A stretch of 64,000 nucleotides of DNA from Phenylobacterium sp. (GTDB lineage: Bacteria > Pseudomonadota > Alphaproteobacteria > Caulobacterales > Caulobacteraceae). Below are positions 19,593-29,128 of the stretch, one piece after another (position 1 is the first letter of the stretch; every line of letters begins with the position of its first letter). The stretch covers positions 1 to 64,000 of the forward strand of contig NZ_JANXWD010000003.1 of assembly GCF_025351295.1 (NCBI RefSeq). Direction: 5' to 3'. The position numbers and the translations under genes are program-made. The notes beneath the pieces were generated by a model. That model saw nothing but the letters and a program-made list of their open reading frames with translations. It did no database searches and was not told the DNA's origin.

Positions 19593-21241
19593 TGGCCGGC
19601 CGGACCCCAGGACCGCGCGTCCGCAGGATCGCCCTTGCCCAGGTACTTCGCCACCACCGGGTAGGCGTAGACCGGCCGCGCGGTGTCGTAATAGTCGCGC
19701 GCCAGGGGGTGGCGGCCGAACTTCGAATAGGTCAGCCCGTAGTCCTCAAGACCCCGCGGCGTGGTCGGATAGGGCTTCACGGGCCGGTAGGCGATGACCT
19801 GGTCGGGCGCCTGGCCCTTCTCGACCCAGCCCTCGAGCGCGGTGATCCAGTCGATCTCGCCGCCGCCTTCGCCGCCGCGGCAATGGTTGATCGCCGGGGG
19901 CATGAAGAAGCGGAAGAACTGGCGGGTCGCGGCCTCGCCGCCGTTGGCCCGCTGGGCGGCCTGATAGTACTCGATCGACGCCTGGGCCGGGATGTTGTTG
20001 TCGTTCCAGCCGTGGAACAGGATCAGCTTGCCGCCTGCCCAGCGGAACCGGGAGAGGTCCGGATTGACCGGGTTCTGGATCACCCCCGGCATGTCAAGGC
20101 GCGCCGGATCGCGGTCATAGTCGAAATCGGTAAGACGGTAGGACCCGCCGGGCGATCGTTCGAACCCCATGAAGCCGGTGATCGAGGTTCCGTTCGGCCA
20201 GTGCTGACGGCCGTCGGCGCCGATGAACAGGGCCCATTGCTCTTCCGAGCCCCAGGGCATTCCGAAATACAGCTTCTCGCCCTTGGAATTGCGCGCGCCG
20301 TCGTGGAATTTCTGGACGACGTCGGCCTGTTCGCGCGTCAGGCAGAAGCCGGTCGCGGCCCCCGGCTTGCAGACGATCGTCTTCGGATCGAAGGCGCACG
20401 TCAGCGGGTTCTGAATCAGCCCGTCCTTAAGGCCGTCGATCTGGTCGCAGGCGCTCAGGACCGCCTTGTGCAGGTCCGGCAGCATCTCCCGGGTGAGAAT
20501 GCTGCGGCCGTCGCGCCCGGTGTTCACCAGGTTGTTCCATTCGAGGAAATAGGGCGTGTCCCCGATCTCGTCGTAGACCGGCGCCCCGGACAGGATGCCA
20601 TTGAAGTCGGTGGGGAACCGCTGAGCCTCGATCAGGGCCTGACGCCCCCCGGTCGAGCAGCCGACGAAGTAGTTGTAGCTGGCGGCGCGGCCGTAATAGT
20701 CGGCGACGATCTCCTTGGCGACCACCGCCGTCAGATGGGTCGCGCGGTAAGCGAAATCCGTCTGACCCTGCGGATTGTTGTAGGCGAACAGCCAGCCCGA
20801 ACCCTTGTGGCCCATGTCCGTGGTGACCACGGCGTAGTTGCGCACCAGGGCCTGGTCGATCCGGTCCTCCAGGTAGTTCCCGCAGGGACCGCCGCAGCCG
20901 CCCATCATGAACTTGCCGTTCCAGGCCCGGGTCGGCATGCGCAGGAGAAAGCCGATGGTGGGGGCGATCGTGCCCTCCACGCGGCAGATCTCCGGAAGAT
21001 CGTCGTCGGCGACGCCGTGCGTCCCGCCCGCCGGGATGACACGGGCCGAATTGATGCCGGTGGGGGCGTCGCGCAGCACGGCGTATTTCGCCGCTGCGGC
21101 TTCGCCCTGCAGGGCCAGGCAGCGCTCTACCGCCGTCGTCGCCATCGCCTTCGTGGCCGCGGGGAACGGTTGCGCATAGGCGCCTGGCGCGACCCCGGTG
21201 AAGCACGCCAAGGCGCCTGCGATGCGTCCAACCGTCCTCAT
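19589..21241 (-). CDS. Tannase/feruloyl esterase family protein (copy 1)
   Basis: Signal peptide from ATG at 21241 (MRTVGRIAGALACFTGVAPGAYAQ), GCSTGGRQALIEAQRFP nucleophile, C-terminal PPAINHCRGG. Confidence 0.92.
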   Translation of the reverse strand: MRTVGRIAGALACFTGVAPGAYAQPFPAATKAMATTAVERCLALQGEAAAAKYAVLRDAPTGINSARVIPAGGTHGVADDDLPEICRVEGTIAPTIGFLLRMPTRAWNGKFMMGGCGGPCGNYLEDRIDQALVRNYAVVTTDMGHKGSGWLFAYNNPQGQTDFAYRATHLTAVVAKEIVADYYGRAASYNYFVGCSTGGRQALIEAQRFPTDFNGILSGAPVYDEIGDTPYFLEWNNLVNTGRDGRSILTREMLPDLHKAVLSACDQIDGLKDGLIQNPLTCAFDPKTIVCKPGAATGFCLTREQADVVQKFHDGARNSKGEKLYFGMPWGSEEQWALFIGADGRQHWPNGTSITGFMGFERSPGGSYRLTDFDYDRDPARLDMPGVIQNPVNPDLSRFRWAGGKLILFHGWNDNNIPAQASIEYYQAAQRANGGEAATRQFFRFFMPPAINHCRGGEGGGEIDWITALEGWVEKGQAPDQVIAYRPVKPYPTTPRGLEDYGLTYSKFGRHPLARDYYDTARPVYAYPVVAKYLGKGDPADARSWGPAGQ

Positions 21242-21266
21242 GACACCTCCAGCGCGGCCGGACGGC

Positions 21267-21295
21267 ACTAGACTTCCGGCCATCTGCGTTGTCAA
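21267..21295 (-). promoter_or_regulatory. Predicted promoter of the tannase operon: TTGACA (21290-21295) N17 TCTAGT (21267-21272), minus strand
   Basis: -35 consensus with exact 17-bp spacer, then a GGAGG Shine-Dalgarno before ATG 21241. Confidence 0.55.
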
Positions 21296-21299
21296 TATT

Positions 21300-21341
21300 A
21301 TGCATAAATGTGTATTTCACATGCATCTATGTGTCTTTGTC
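21300..21341. promoter_or_regulatory. Two direct copies of a 21-bp motif (ATGCATaaATGTGTatTTcaC / ATGCATctATGTGTctTTgtC) in the divergent promoter
   Basis: Repeats start at 21300 and 21321; 16/21 positions identical; they lie just upstream of the tannase -35. Confidence 0.55.
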
Positions 21342-21531
21342 AGTTGGTGTTCGGTGCGTTCGATGTTCGCCTGGGGGCGAGACGGAGGGCTCGCTTCCGG
21401 AGAGCAAGGTCTGTGGGCGGCGCATACCTCCCCGACACATCCGCACTCCCATCGCGTCCCGACTTGGGGCTCGCTGTTCGATGACGCGCCAGCGGGCCTC
21501 TCGCGCCCGCCCGCGCCACTAGGAGATCAAG

Positions 21532-23580
21532 ATGGCTTTTCGGCTTGGCGTCGACGTCGGCGGCACCTTCACCGACCTGCTGCTGCTGAACCCGGAGACG
21601 GGCGAGTTCTGGCGCAACAAGACGCCCTCGACACCCCACGATTCCTCGGAGGGCGTCCTGAACGGCGTGAACGCCATTTGCGGGATGGCGGGCGTCGACG
21701 CCGCGGAGATCGAGGTGTTCCTGCACGGGACCACGGTGGCCACCAACGCGGTTCTCGAGGGCAAGGGCGCCACGGTCGGGCTCGTCACCACCGAGGGCTA
21801 CCGGCAGGTGATGCAGATCGCCCGCTCGCTGGTTCCGGGCGGCCTGGCGGCCTGGATCGTGTGGCCGAAGCCCGAGCCGCTGGCGAAGCTGGAGAACACC
21901 GTCGAGATCAAGGGTCGTCTTGACGCGCAGGGTCGCGAGATCCGTCCCCTCGATGAGGCCGACATCCGGCGCCAGCTGCAGGCGCTGAAGGCGCTGGGGG
22001 TGGAGGCCATCACCGTCTCGCTGATGAACGCCTACCTGAACGGCGCCCACGAGCGGCGGGTGGCCGAACTGGCCGCCGAGATCCTGCCCGAGGTTCCGGT
22101 CTCGCTGTCGCACGTCGTCCTGCCGGAGATGCAGGAGTATGAGCGCACCCTGACAACGGTCGCCAACGCCGCCGTGCGGCCGGTGGTCGGCCGCTATGTC
22201 CGCAACCTGCGAAACCGTCTGCGAGACCTGGGCATGCAGGGCCGGATCGCCCTGCTCCGCTCCGACGGGGGGCTGATGTCGTCCGAGAAATCGGAAGAGC
22301 ATCCGGTGTCGCTGCTGATGTCGGGTCCCGCCGGCGGCGTCACCGGCGCCCTGTGGGTGGCGAAGAACGCGGGCTTGAAGAACATCCTGACCCTCGACGT
22401 GGGCGGCACGTCCACCGATGTCGCCCTGATCGAGAATGGCGAGCCGCGTCGCGTGCGCACCACCGACGTGGGCCACCTGACCGTCCGCGCCTCATCGCTG
22501 GATGTGAAGACGGTCGGGGCCGGCGGCGGCTCGATCGCCAAGGTGCCGGAGCTGACCCGGGCGCTGCGGGTCGGGCCGGAATCGGCCGGCGCCATGCCCG
22601 GCCCCGCCGCCTACGGCCACGGCGGCGTGCAGCCGACGGTGACCGACGCCAACGTGGTGCTGGGCTATCTGCCGGAGAACCTGCTGGGCGGAACGTTCAA
22701 GCTGGATCGGGCGGCGGCCAAGACGGCCGTTCAAACGGTGGCCGACGCCCTGGGCGTCGATCTCTACGAGGCGGCGCGCGGCATCATCGACATCGTCAAC
22801 GAGAACATGTTCGGCGCCCTGCGGATGATCTCGGTCCAGCAGGGCTACGACCCCCGGGATTTCGCCCTGATGGGTTTCGGCGGGGCCGGGCCGCTGCACG
22901 TCAACGCGGTGGCCAAGCTGATGGGCTCCTGGCCGGCCGTCTCGCCAGTTTCTCCCGGAGTGCTCTGCGCGCTGGGCGACGCCACCACCCGGATGCGGAC
23001 CGAAACCGCGCGCTCCTACTCGCGGCGCAAGTCCGCCGCCTCCGACGCCGAGGTGCTGGCGACCTTCGGCGACATGGCCCGGCAGATCCAGGGCGAGCTG
23101 CTCGCCGACGGCGTCGCCGAGGCGGACATCAGCATGACCTACGAGATCGACGTCCGCTATCACGGCCAGGCCTTCGAGGTGCCGATGGCGGTGTCGCTGG
23201 ACGGGTTCGCCGACGACGGCCTGACCCGCCTGGCCGCGGCGTTCGACGAGGAGCACCGGCGGCTGTTCACCTTCAACATGGACGCCGAGCACGAGTTCGT
23301 GAACCTGCGCGCCGTCGCCATGGGCCAGGTTCAGGAGATCCCCGCGCTCAAGATCGAGGCGGGCGACGGCGACCCCATCGCCGCCAAGCTGCGGGACCAC
23401 GAGGTCTGGGTCGACGGCGGGTTCCGCAAGGCGGTGATCTACGACCGGGCCCGGCTGCGCGCCGGCGACCGGATCCCCGGGCCAGCGATCGTCACCGAAA
23501 TGGACTCCACGACCCTGGTGCTGCCCGACTGCCTCGCGCTCGTCGACGCCTTCGGGACCATCCTGATCAATCCCGTCTGA
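21532..23580 (+). CDS. hyuA: Hydantoinase/oxoprolinase family protein, subunit A (HyuA)
   Basis: 682 aa; MAFRLGVDVGGTFTDLLLL, LHGTTVATNAVLEGKG, LTLDVGGTSTDVALIENGEP, GGGSIAKV. Confidence 0.92.
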   Translation: MAFRLGVDVGGTFTDLLLLNPETGEFWRNKTPSTPHDSSEGVLNGVNAICGMAGVDAAEIEVFLHGTTVATNAVLEGKGATVGLVTTEGYRQVMQIARSLVPGGLAAWIVWPKPEPLAKLENTVEIKGRLDAQGREIRPLDEADIRRQLQALKALGVEAITVSLMNAYLNGAHERRVAELAAEILPEVPVSLSHVVLPEMQEYERTLTTVANAAVRPVVGRYVRNLRNRLRDLGMQGRIALLRSDGGLMSSEKSEEHPVSLLMSGPAGGVTGALWVAKNAGLKNILTLDVGGTSTDVALIENGEPRRVRTTDVGHLTVRASSLDVKTVGAGGGSIAKVPELTRALRVGPESAGAMPGPAAYGHGGVQPTVTDANVVLGYLPENLLGGTFKLDRAAAKTAVQTVADALGVDLYEAARGIIDIVNENMFGALRMISVQQGYDPRDFALMGFGGAGPLHVNAVAKLMGSWPAVSPVSPGVLCALGDATTRMRTETARSYSRRKSAASDAEVLATFGDMARQIQGELLADGVAEADISMTYEIDVRYHGQAFEVPMAVSLDGFADDGLTRLAAAFDEEHRRLFTFNMDAEHEFVNLRAVAMGQVQEIPALKIEAGDGDPIAAKLRDHEVWVDGGFRKAVIYDRARLRAGDRIPGPAIVTEMDSTTLVLPDCLALVDAFGTILINPV

Positions 23581-23591
23581 GGACCTTCGCC

Positions 23592-25475
23592 ATGCCCGCC
23601 CGCATCCTCGAGACCAACCCCGCCCCGTTCGAACCGCGCACGGTCGATCCCGTCACCCTGGACATCATCGAGAACGCGCTGCGCAACGCCCGCGTCGAGA
23701 TGGACGCCACGCTGTTCCGCACCGCGCTGTCGCCCGGCATCCGCGAACAGGGCGACGCCTTCCCGCTGATCGCCGAGCGCACCGGCAAGATGGTGGTGGG
23801 CCAGTTCGGCTCGTTCATCGACGGGTTCCTGCGCAACTTCGACGGCCAGATCGAGGACGGCGACGTCATCCTGCTCAACGACCCCTATTCCGTGGAAGGC
23901 GCGATCAGCCACAACAACGATGTCCTCTCGATCATGCCGATCTACCGGGGCGGCCGGCTGATCGCCTGGTCGGCGATGTTCGGGCACATGACCGACGTGG
24001 GCGGCAAGGTCCCGGGCAGCCTGCCGACCGACGCCAGCTCGATCTTCGAGGAGGGGTTCCGGATTCCGCCGGTGAAGCTCTACCGCAGGGGCGAACTGCA
24101 GTCGGACATCATCAAGATCGCCGCCCACCAGTCGCGGATGCCGGAGTGGTTCAAGGCCGACCTGCACGCTATCGTCGCCTCGTGCCGGGTGGCCAGCCGC
24201 CGGGTCGTGGAGCTGTGCGAACGGTTCGGAGACGACAACATGGTCGCCGCCATGGACGACCTGCTGGACCGCAACCACCGCGCGATGGGCCATCTGATCC
24301 AGAGCGCGATCGGCGAGGCGCCGGTCTATTTCGAGGACTATGTCTGCGACGACGGGCGCGGTGCGGGCCCGTTCAAGATAAAGTGCGCGATGTGGCGTGA
24401 AGGGGAGAAGGTGATTCTGGACTTCGAGGGCACCGATCCGCAGTCGGACTCCTCGATAAATTTCTACTTGAACGAGAATATGTTCAAGATGTTCTTCGGC
24501 ATCTACATGGTCATGGTCTTTGACCCGCAGGTTATGTTCAACGACGGCTTCTACGATCTCGTCGATGTGCGCATCCCGGAGGGCAGCCTGCTGAAGCCGA
24601 AGTTCCCGGCGGCGCTCTCATGCCGCACCCACGCCCTGGGTCGTATCTTCGACGTGCTGGGCGCGCTGCTGGGCCAGAAGACGCCGGAGTTCCTGTGTGC
24701 GGCGGGGTTCTCCTCCAGCCCGCACCTGATGTTCTCGGGCTTCGACAAGACCGGCGAGTGGTTCCAGCTGTTCCAGATCGGGTTCGGCGGCATTCCCGGC
24801 CGGCCGTTCGGCGACGGCGCCGACGGCCACTCGCTGTGGCCGGGCTTCACCAACGTCCCCAACGAGTTCCTGGAACGCTACTTCCCGATGATCATCGAGC
24901 GCTATGAGAGCGTGGCCGACAGCGGCGGCGCCGGGCGCTATCGGGGCGGCAACGGGATCCACATGACCTACCGGTTCACCGAGTCCGGCACGATCGCCAT
25001 CCATGACGACCGCTGGTTCATACCGCCGTGGGGCGTGAACGGCGGCGAACCGGGCAAGCGCTCATGGAAACTGCTGGTGCGGGCCAATGGCGAACAGACC
25101 TACCTGCCCTCCAAGTGCGACAGCATCCGCGTCGACAAGGACGACCTGCTGCACTTCGTGACCTGGGGCGGTGGCGGCTGGGGCGACCCGCTGGCCCGCG
25201 AACCCGACCTCGTGGGCCTGGAGATCCGGCGCGGCCTGGTCAGCGTCGAGGGCGCCCGCGCCTACGGCGTGGTCACCGACGAAAAGGGCCTCGTCGACAT
25301 GGCCGCCACCGAGGCACTGCGGGCGCAGATCCGCGCCGACCGCGGGCCCCTGCCGATCTTCAACCGCGGTCCCGACATCGAGGAGTTGCGCGCCCGGTGC
25401 GAGGCCGAGACCGGCCTTCCCGCGCCGCGCGCGCCGGTCTGGCGTCAGGCCGCCATGCCGCTCGCCGCGGAATAG
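23592..25475 (+). CDS. hyuB: Hydantoinase B/oxoprolinase family protein, subunit B (HyuB)
   Basis: 627 aa from ATG 23592; VDPVTLDIIENALRNARVEMDATLFRTALSPGIREQGDAFPLI, GHMTDVGG, TWGGGGWGDPLAREPDLV. Confidence 0.92.
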   Translation: MPARILETNPAPFEPRTVDPVTLDIIENALRNARVEMDATLFRTALSPGIREQGDAFPLIAERTGKMVVGQFGSFIDGFLRNFDGQIEDGDVILLNDPYSVEGAISHNNDVLSIMPIYRGGRLIAWSAMFGHMTDVGGKVPGSLPTDASSIFEEGFRIPPVKLYRRGELQSDIIKIAAHQSRMPEWFKADLHAIVASCRVASRRVVELCERFGDDNMVAAMDDLLDRNHRAMGHLIQSAIGEAPVYFEDYVCDDGRGAGPFKIKCAMWREGEKVILDFEGTDPQSDSSINFYLNENMFKMFFGIYMVMVFDPQVMFNDGFYDLVDVRIPEGSLLKPKFPAALSCRTHALGRIFDVLGALLGQKTPEFLCAAGFSSSPHLMFSGFDKTGEWFQLFQIGFGGIPGRPFGDGADGHSLWPGFTNVPNEFLERYFPMIIERYESVADSGGAGRYRGGNGIHMTYRFTESGTIAIHDDRWFIPPWGVNGGEPGKRSWKLLVRANGEQTYLPSKCDSIRVDKDDLLHFVTWGGGGWGDPLAREPDLVGLEIRRGLVSVEGARAYGVVTDEKGLVDMAATEALRAQIRADRGPLPIFNRGPDIEELRARCEAETGLPAPRAPVWRQAAMPLAAE

Positions 25476-25482
25476 CCGGCGC

Positions 25483-26103
25483 ATGGGCGACCTGACGCAG
25501 GACTACGAGAACGCCGGCTTCGGCGGCCGCCTGGCGTTTGGCGAGCGGCCGGCGCTGCTGGTGGTCGACGTGGTGCGGGCCTACACCGACCCGACCTCGC
25601 CCCTTTACGCGGGGGTGGAGGCGGCGCTCGCCAGCAACATCCGCCTGATCACCGTCTGTCGCGACCGCGGCGTCCCGGTGATCTACACCCGCGTCCTCTA
25701 CCAGGCCGGCGGCGTGGACGGCGGCATGTTCTACCGCAAGGTCCCGGCGTTGCGCGCCTATCTGGACGGCTCGCCGCTGGGCAGTTTCTGCGAAGGGATC
25801 GAGCCGACCGCCGACGAGATCGTGGTCACCAAGCAGTACGCCTCGGCGTTCTTCGGGACGAGCCTGGCGGCCACGCTGCGGGCGCTGGGTTTGGACACCG
25901 TCGTGATCGGCGGGTTCTCGACCTCGGGCTGCGTTCGCGCCAGCGCCCTGGACGCCCTGCAGAACGGCTTCATCCCCTTTGTGGTGCGCGAGGCCTGCGG
26001 CGACCGCGACAGCCGCCCCCACGAGGCCAGCCTCTTCGATCTGCAGGCCAAGTACGCCGAGGTGGTCTCCGAGGCGGAGGCGATGCGCCTGCTCGGTGGG
26101 TAA
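25483..26103 (+). CDS. Isochorismatase-family cysteine hydrolase (N-carbamoylsarcosine amidase-like)
   Basis: MGDLTQDYENAGFGGRLAFGERPALLVVDVVRAYTDP...VTKQYASAFFGTSLAATLRALGLDTVVIGGFSTSGCVRASALDALQNGF. Confidence 0.9.
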   Translation: MGDLTQDYENAGFGGRLAFGERPALLVVDVVRAYTDPTSPLYAGVEAALASNIRLITVCRDRGVPVIYTRVLYQAGGVDGGMFYRKVPALRAYLDGSPLGSFCEGIEPTADEIVVTKQYASAFFGTSLAATLRALGLDTVVIGGFSTSGCVRASALDALQNGFIPFVVREACGDRDSRPHEASLFDLQAKYAEVVSEAEAMRLLGG

Positions 26104-26149
26104 GGCCCGATCCGCCACGCCGGCGACGCGAACCGCGGCCGTTGGAAGG

Positions 26150-26779
26150 TCAAGCCGGGGCCGCGAGCGCCTTGAGATGGCGACGGAGGTGATCGCGCAC
26201 CTTGGCCTTCGTGAACTGGGCCGGCGTCAGCAGCGCGTGCAGGCCGAGACCATCCACCAGCGCGAGCAGAAACCTTGCCTCCTGCTCGGCATCGAGCGGG
26301 CGCTGAAACACCCCCGCGCGGCGCATGTCCTGAAGCGTCCCCTGCAGCCACCCCACGATCACCTGGCTTCGACGGGCCTCGTCTTCGGCGAGCTGCGATT
26401 CATTCAACGCGGCGACGGTGAAGTTCAGGAAACCACGCCACAGCACCCGCCGATCGGCATCGTGAGGGAGAATTGCCAGAATATCGTCGACCAGTTCATC
26501 GACCGACCGCGGAACCGGCGCGTCGCCGAACTTGGCCATGAGGTCGTCGTTCAACCAGTCCAGGACGAACCGCACGAGTTGCACCTTGTCTCTGAAATAG
26601 TGCGTCAGGACACCCGTCGAACATCCCATCTCCGCGGCGATGGCCCTCATGGACATGCCGTCGAGGCCCGCTTGGGCGATGACCGCCAGGGCGGCGCGTG
26701 CGACGTCAGACCGCCTCGCGTCCTGCTTCAGGCGAACCGGATCGCCGGCGCGTTTGATGTCCGAAGCCTTGGTAGCCAA
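26150..26779 (-). CDS. TetR-family transcriptional regulator
   Basis: 209 aa; RRSDVARAALAVIAQAGLDGMSMRAIAAEMGCSTGVLTHYFRDKVQLV. Confidence 0.9.
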   Translation of the reverse strand: MATKASDIKRAGDPVRLKQDARRSDVARAALAVIAQAGLDGMSMRAIAAEMGCSTGVLTHYFRDKVQLVRFVLDWLNDDLMAKFGDAPVPRSVDELVDDILAILPHDADRRVLWRGFLNFTVAALNESQLAEDEARRSQVIVGWLQGTLQDMRRAGVFQRPLDAEQEARFLLALVDGLGLHALLTPAQFTKAKVRDHLRRHLKALAAPA

Positions 26780-26907
26780 ACGGTAACCTCGGGTTGACGC
26801 TTATCTCGAGCCTGGCGCGGCGATACCGGTCGAGCGCCAACGCCGCAACAGTCGTTTTGACAAACCGAAGGCAGCGCCGCGCTGGCAGAGAGACACCCGC
26901 GCCTCGC

Positions 26908-26936
26908 TTGACATTAACACAACAGTTGTAATGCAA
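26908..26936 (+). promoter_or_regulatory. Candidate Rieske-oxygenase promoter with TetR-type operator (TTGACA at 26908-26913; palindrome ACAAC-A-GTTGT at 26919-26929)
   Basis: Palindrome read directly, downstream of a consensus -35 in the divergent tetR/oxygenase intergenic region. Confidence 0.5.
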
Positions 26937-26987
26937 ATCTGGTTCGTGGTCACGGATTTGCGGTGACGCGAAGACCGGAGAGCGGAT

Positions 26988-28088
26988 TTGAAAGCCAATC
27001 GATCGCCGGCTCCAGAGGCGGCGAGATATCTGCTCCCGCCCGAGGCCTACACGTCACAGGCTTGGTTTGACCGGGAACAGGCGACTCTGTTCGCGCGGAA
27101 CTGGCAGTTTGCCTGCATGGACGACGAGGCGGCCGGGCTTGGGGCCTACGTCACCCTGGACGCGGGCCGAGAGCCGCTGGTGATCGTTCGCGGGCACGAC
27201 GGCGTCCTGCGATGCTTCTACAACCTGTGCCGGCATCGTGGGGTGCGCCTGCTCGAGGGGACTGGCCGCCTCGAGAGCGGGATCAGCTGCTTCTACCATC
27301 GGTGGCAGTACAGTCTTGAAGGCAGCCTCAAGGCGTTGCCGCAGCCCGAACAGTTTCCCGGGTTATGTCGTGACGAGCTCGGGCTGCAGGCCGCTTCCCT
27401 GCAAGTCTGGAACGGCATGGTCTTCGTCAATCCCCTGCCGGACGCTCCGCCTCTGCTGAACTGGCTCGGTGCGATGGCCGACCACATGGACCCGTGGCGG
27501 CCGGGCGAGCTGATCCCGATCGAGCATCGGCGCATGACAATCCGCGCCAACTGGAAGCTGTTCATCGAGAACCATATCGACGGCTACCACCTCTGGTACC
27601 TGCACGCGGACTCAGTGAGGGGACTTGACCATCCGAAGCAGACCTGGCGGCCGGTGGGCCCGCATTGGGCGTTCTACGAACCTCCCCTCGAACCGGGAGT
27701 TTCCCCGGACCGACAGCAATTCGGGACGCCGATAATCGAGGGTTTCGACGAGACGCGCTTCGGTTCGACCGTCTGGTGGGTCATGCCCAACCTCGCCGGC
27801 GCGGCCGGAGCCACATTCTGGTCCGCCATCCGCATCATCCCGATCTCGCCAGGCGAGACGGCGCTTGAAATCAGAACGCGGATCGGTGGCCTGCCGGATC
27901 AGCCGGGTTCAGGCGGCGGGCTGGATCAGATCGTGGACGAGGACGTCCGCGCCGTGGAATCGATCCAGCGGGCAATGTCATCCGCGGCCTTCCGGGTCGG
28001 CCCGCTTTCGAATGATTTCGAGCGTTCAATACAGACGTTTCACAAGAACATTCTGCGGTTGATGGAAACTGGTCGGCGCGAAGTTTGA
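26988..28088 (+). CDS. Aromatic ring-hydroxylating (Rieske) dioxygenase alpha subunit-like
   Basis: 366 aa, TTG start; Rieske CRHRGVRLLEGTGRLESGISCFYHRW and mononuclear Fe motif ENHIDGYHLWYLH. Confidence 0.92.
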   Translation: MKANRSPAPEAARYLLPPEAYTSQAWFDREQATLFARNWQFACMDDEAAGLGAYVTLDAGREPLVIVRGHDGVLRCFYNLCRHRGVRLLEGTGRLESGISCFYHRWQYSLEGSLKALPQPEQFPGLCRDELGLQAASLQVWNGMVFVNPLPDAPPLLNWLGAMADHMDPWRPGELIPIEHRRMTIRANWKLFIENHIDGYHLWYLHADSVRGLDHPKQTWRPVGPHWAFYEPPLEPGVSPDRQQFGTPIIEGFDETRFGSTVWWVMPNLAGAAGATFWSAIRIIPISPGETALEIRTRIGGLPDQPGSGGGLDQIVDEDVRAVESIQRAMSSAAFRVGPLSNDFERSIQTFHKNILRLMETGRREV

Positions 28089-28507
28089 ACTGCGGTCCAA
28101 GCCGAAGATCGCCATCCTGAGGCTTCGCGACCGTACGCGTACATCGTCCCGCCTGGCCACGTCACCGGCGCCGGGAAGACCAGCCGGAACCCTCCGACCC
28201 AGCCCTCCCGGCGCCAGGGCGCGTCCTCGGCCGGAGGGGAGGATCGGCCGCGAACCAGCCCGGATCGACACAAACCTCCCTGGACGGGGCCTGGCGAGAT
28301 GCCCGCCGCCGTACGTCCCTTCGCGATCCACGTCCTACGCTAGGGGCGGCGCGACATCGACGGAATCGACCTTTCCGCACGCGCAGGCGCCGCCAACTCA
28401 TAGCGGCGAGCGGCGGGTATTACGGCGGCGCATAGGAGGCGGAGAGATCGGAACTGGCCGCCCGGCCGCGCCACCACCACAGTCAGGCTCGCGAAGCGGA
28501 GCGCGCC

Positions 28508-29128
28508 ATGATCACTCTCTTCACCGGCCCGACCGGCAATGGCTACCGGGCGTCGATCCTGCTGGAAGAACTCGGGTTGGCCTATGTGGCGCGGGCCATC
28601 GACCTGCAGGCGGGCGCCGCCAGGCCGGCCGCGTTCCTGGCCGCCAGCCCCCTGGGCAAGATCCCGGCGATCGTCGACGACGACACCGCCGATGGCGCGC
28701 CGATCGCCCTGGCCGAGAGCCTGGCGATCGCCCTTTATCTCGTGGAGAAGACCGGCCGGCTATCGCCCGCCACCCCCGCCAAGCGGGCGCGGGCCTGGGA
28801 ATGGGCGGCCATCGTGGCCTCCGGATTCGGCGCGGCGTTTCCAGGGATATTCTTCGCCCGCCAGCTGGACGAGGCCAGCCATGGCAAGGTGATCGCCCGG
28901 CATTTCGAGGAGCTGGATCGCGGCTTCGCAGCCATGGATTCGAACCTCGCGGCCAGGCCCTTCCTGGCGGGCGACTCGTTCAGCTTCGCCGACGCCCTGG
29001 CGGCGCCACTTCTGCCGACCGCCCGGGCCTTTGGCGTTGATCTCTCACGGTTCCCCAACGTCGAACGCTGGGGCCAGGTCGTCCACGCACGGCCGGCGGT
29101 GCAGCGCGGCATGGCGGTCAAGGGCTGA
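28508..29128 (+). CDS. Glutathione S-transferase family protein
   Basis: 206 aa; MITLFTGPTGNGYRASILLEELGLAY, GKIPAIVDDD, GDSFSFADALAAP. Confidence 0.92.
   Translation: MITLFTGPTGNGYRASILLEELGLAYVARAIDLQAGAARPAAFLAASPLGKIPAIVDDDTADGAPIALAESLAIALYLVEKTGRLSPATPAKRARAWEWAAIVASGFGAAFPGIFFARQLDEASHGKVIARHFEELDRGFAAMDSNLAARPFLAGDSFSFADALAAPLLPTARAFGVDLSRFPNVERWGQVVHARPAVQRGMAVKG

Noticed and set aside
19571-21271. 566-aa plus-strand ORF opposite tannase copy 1
   Set aside because: Antisense shadow of the tannase; composition not protein-like.
22353-23591. N-terminal extension of the HyuB ORF (413 codons) overlapping hyuA
   Set aside because: R-rich out-of-frame reading of hyuA; HyuB homology begins at the ATG at 23592.
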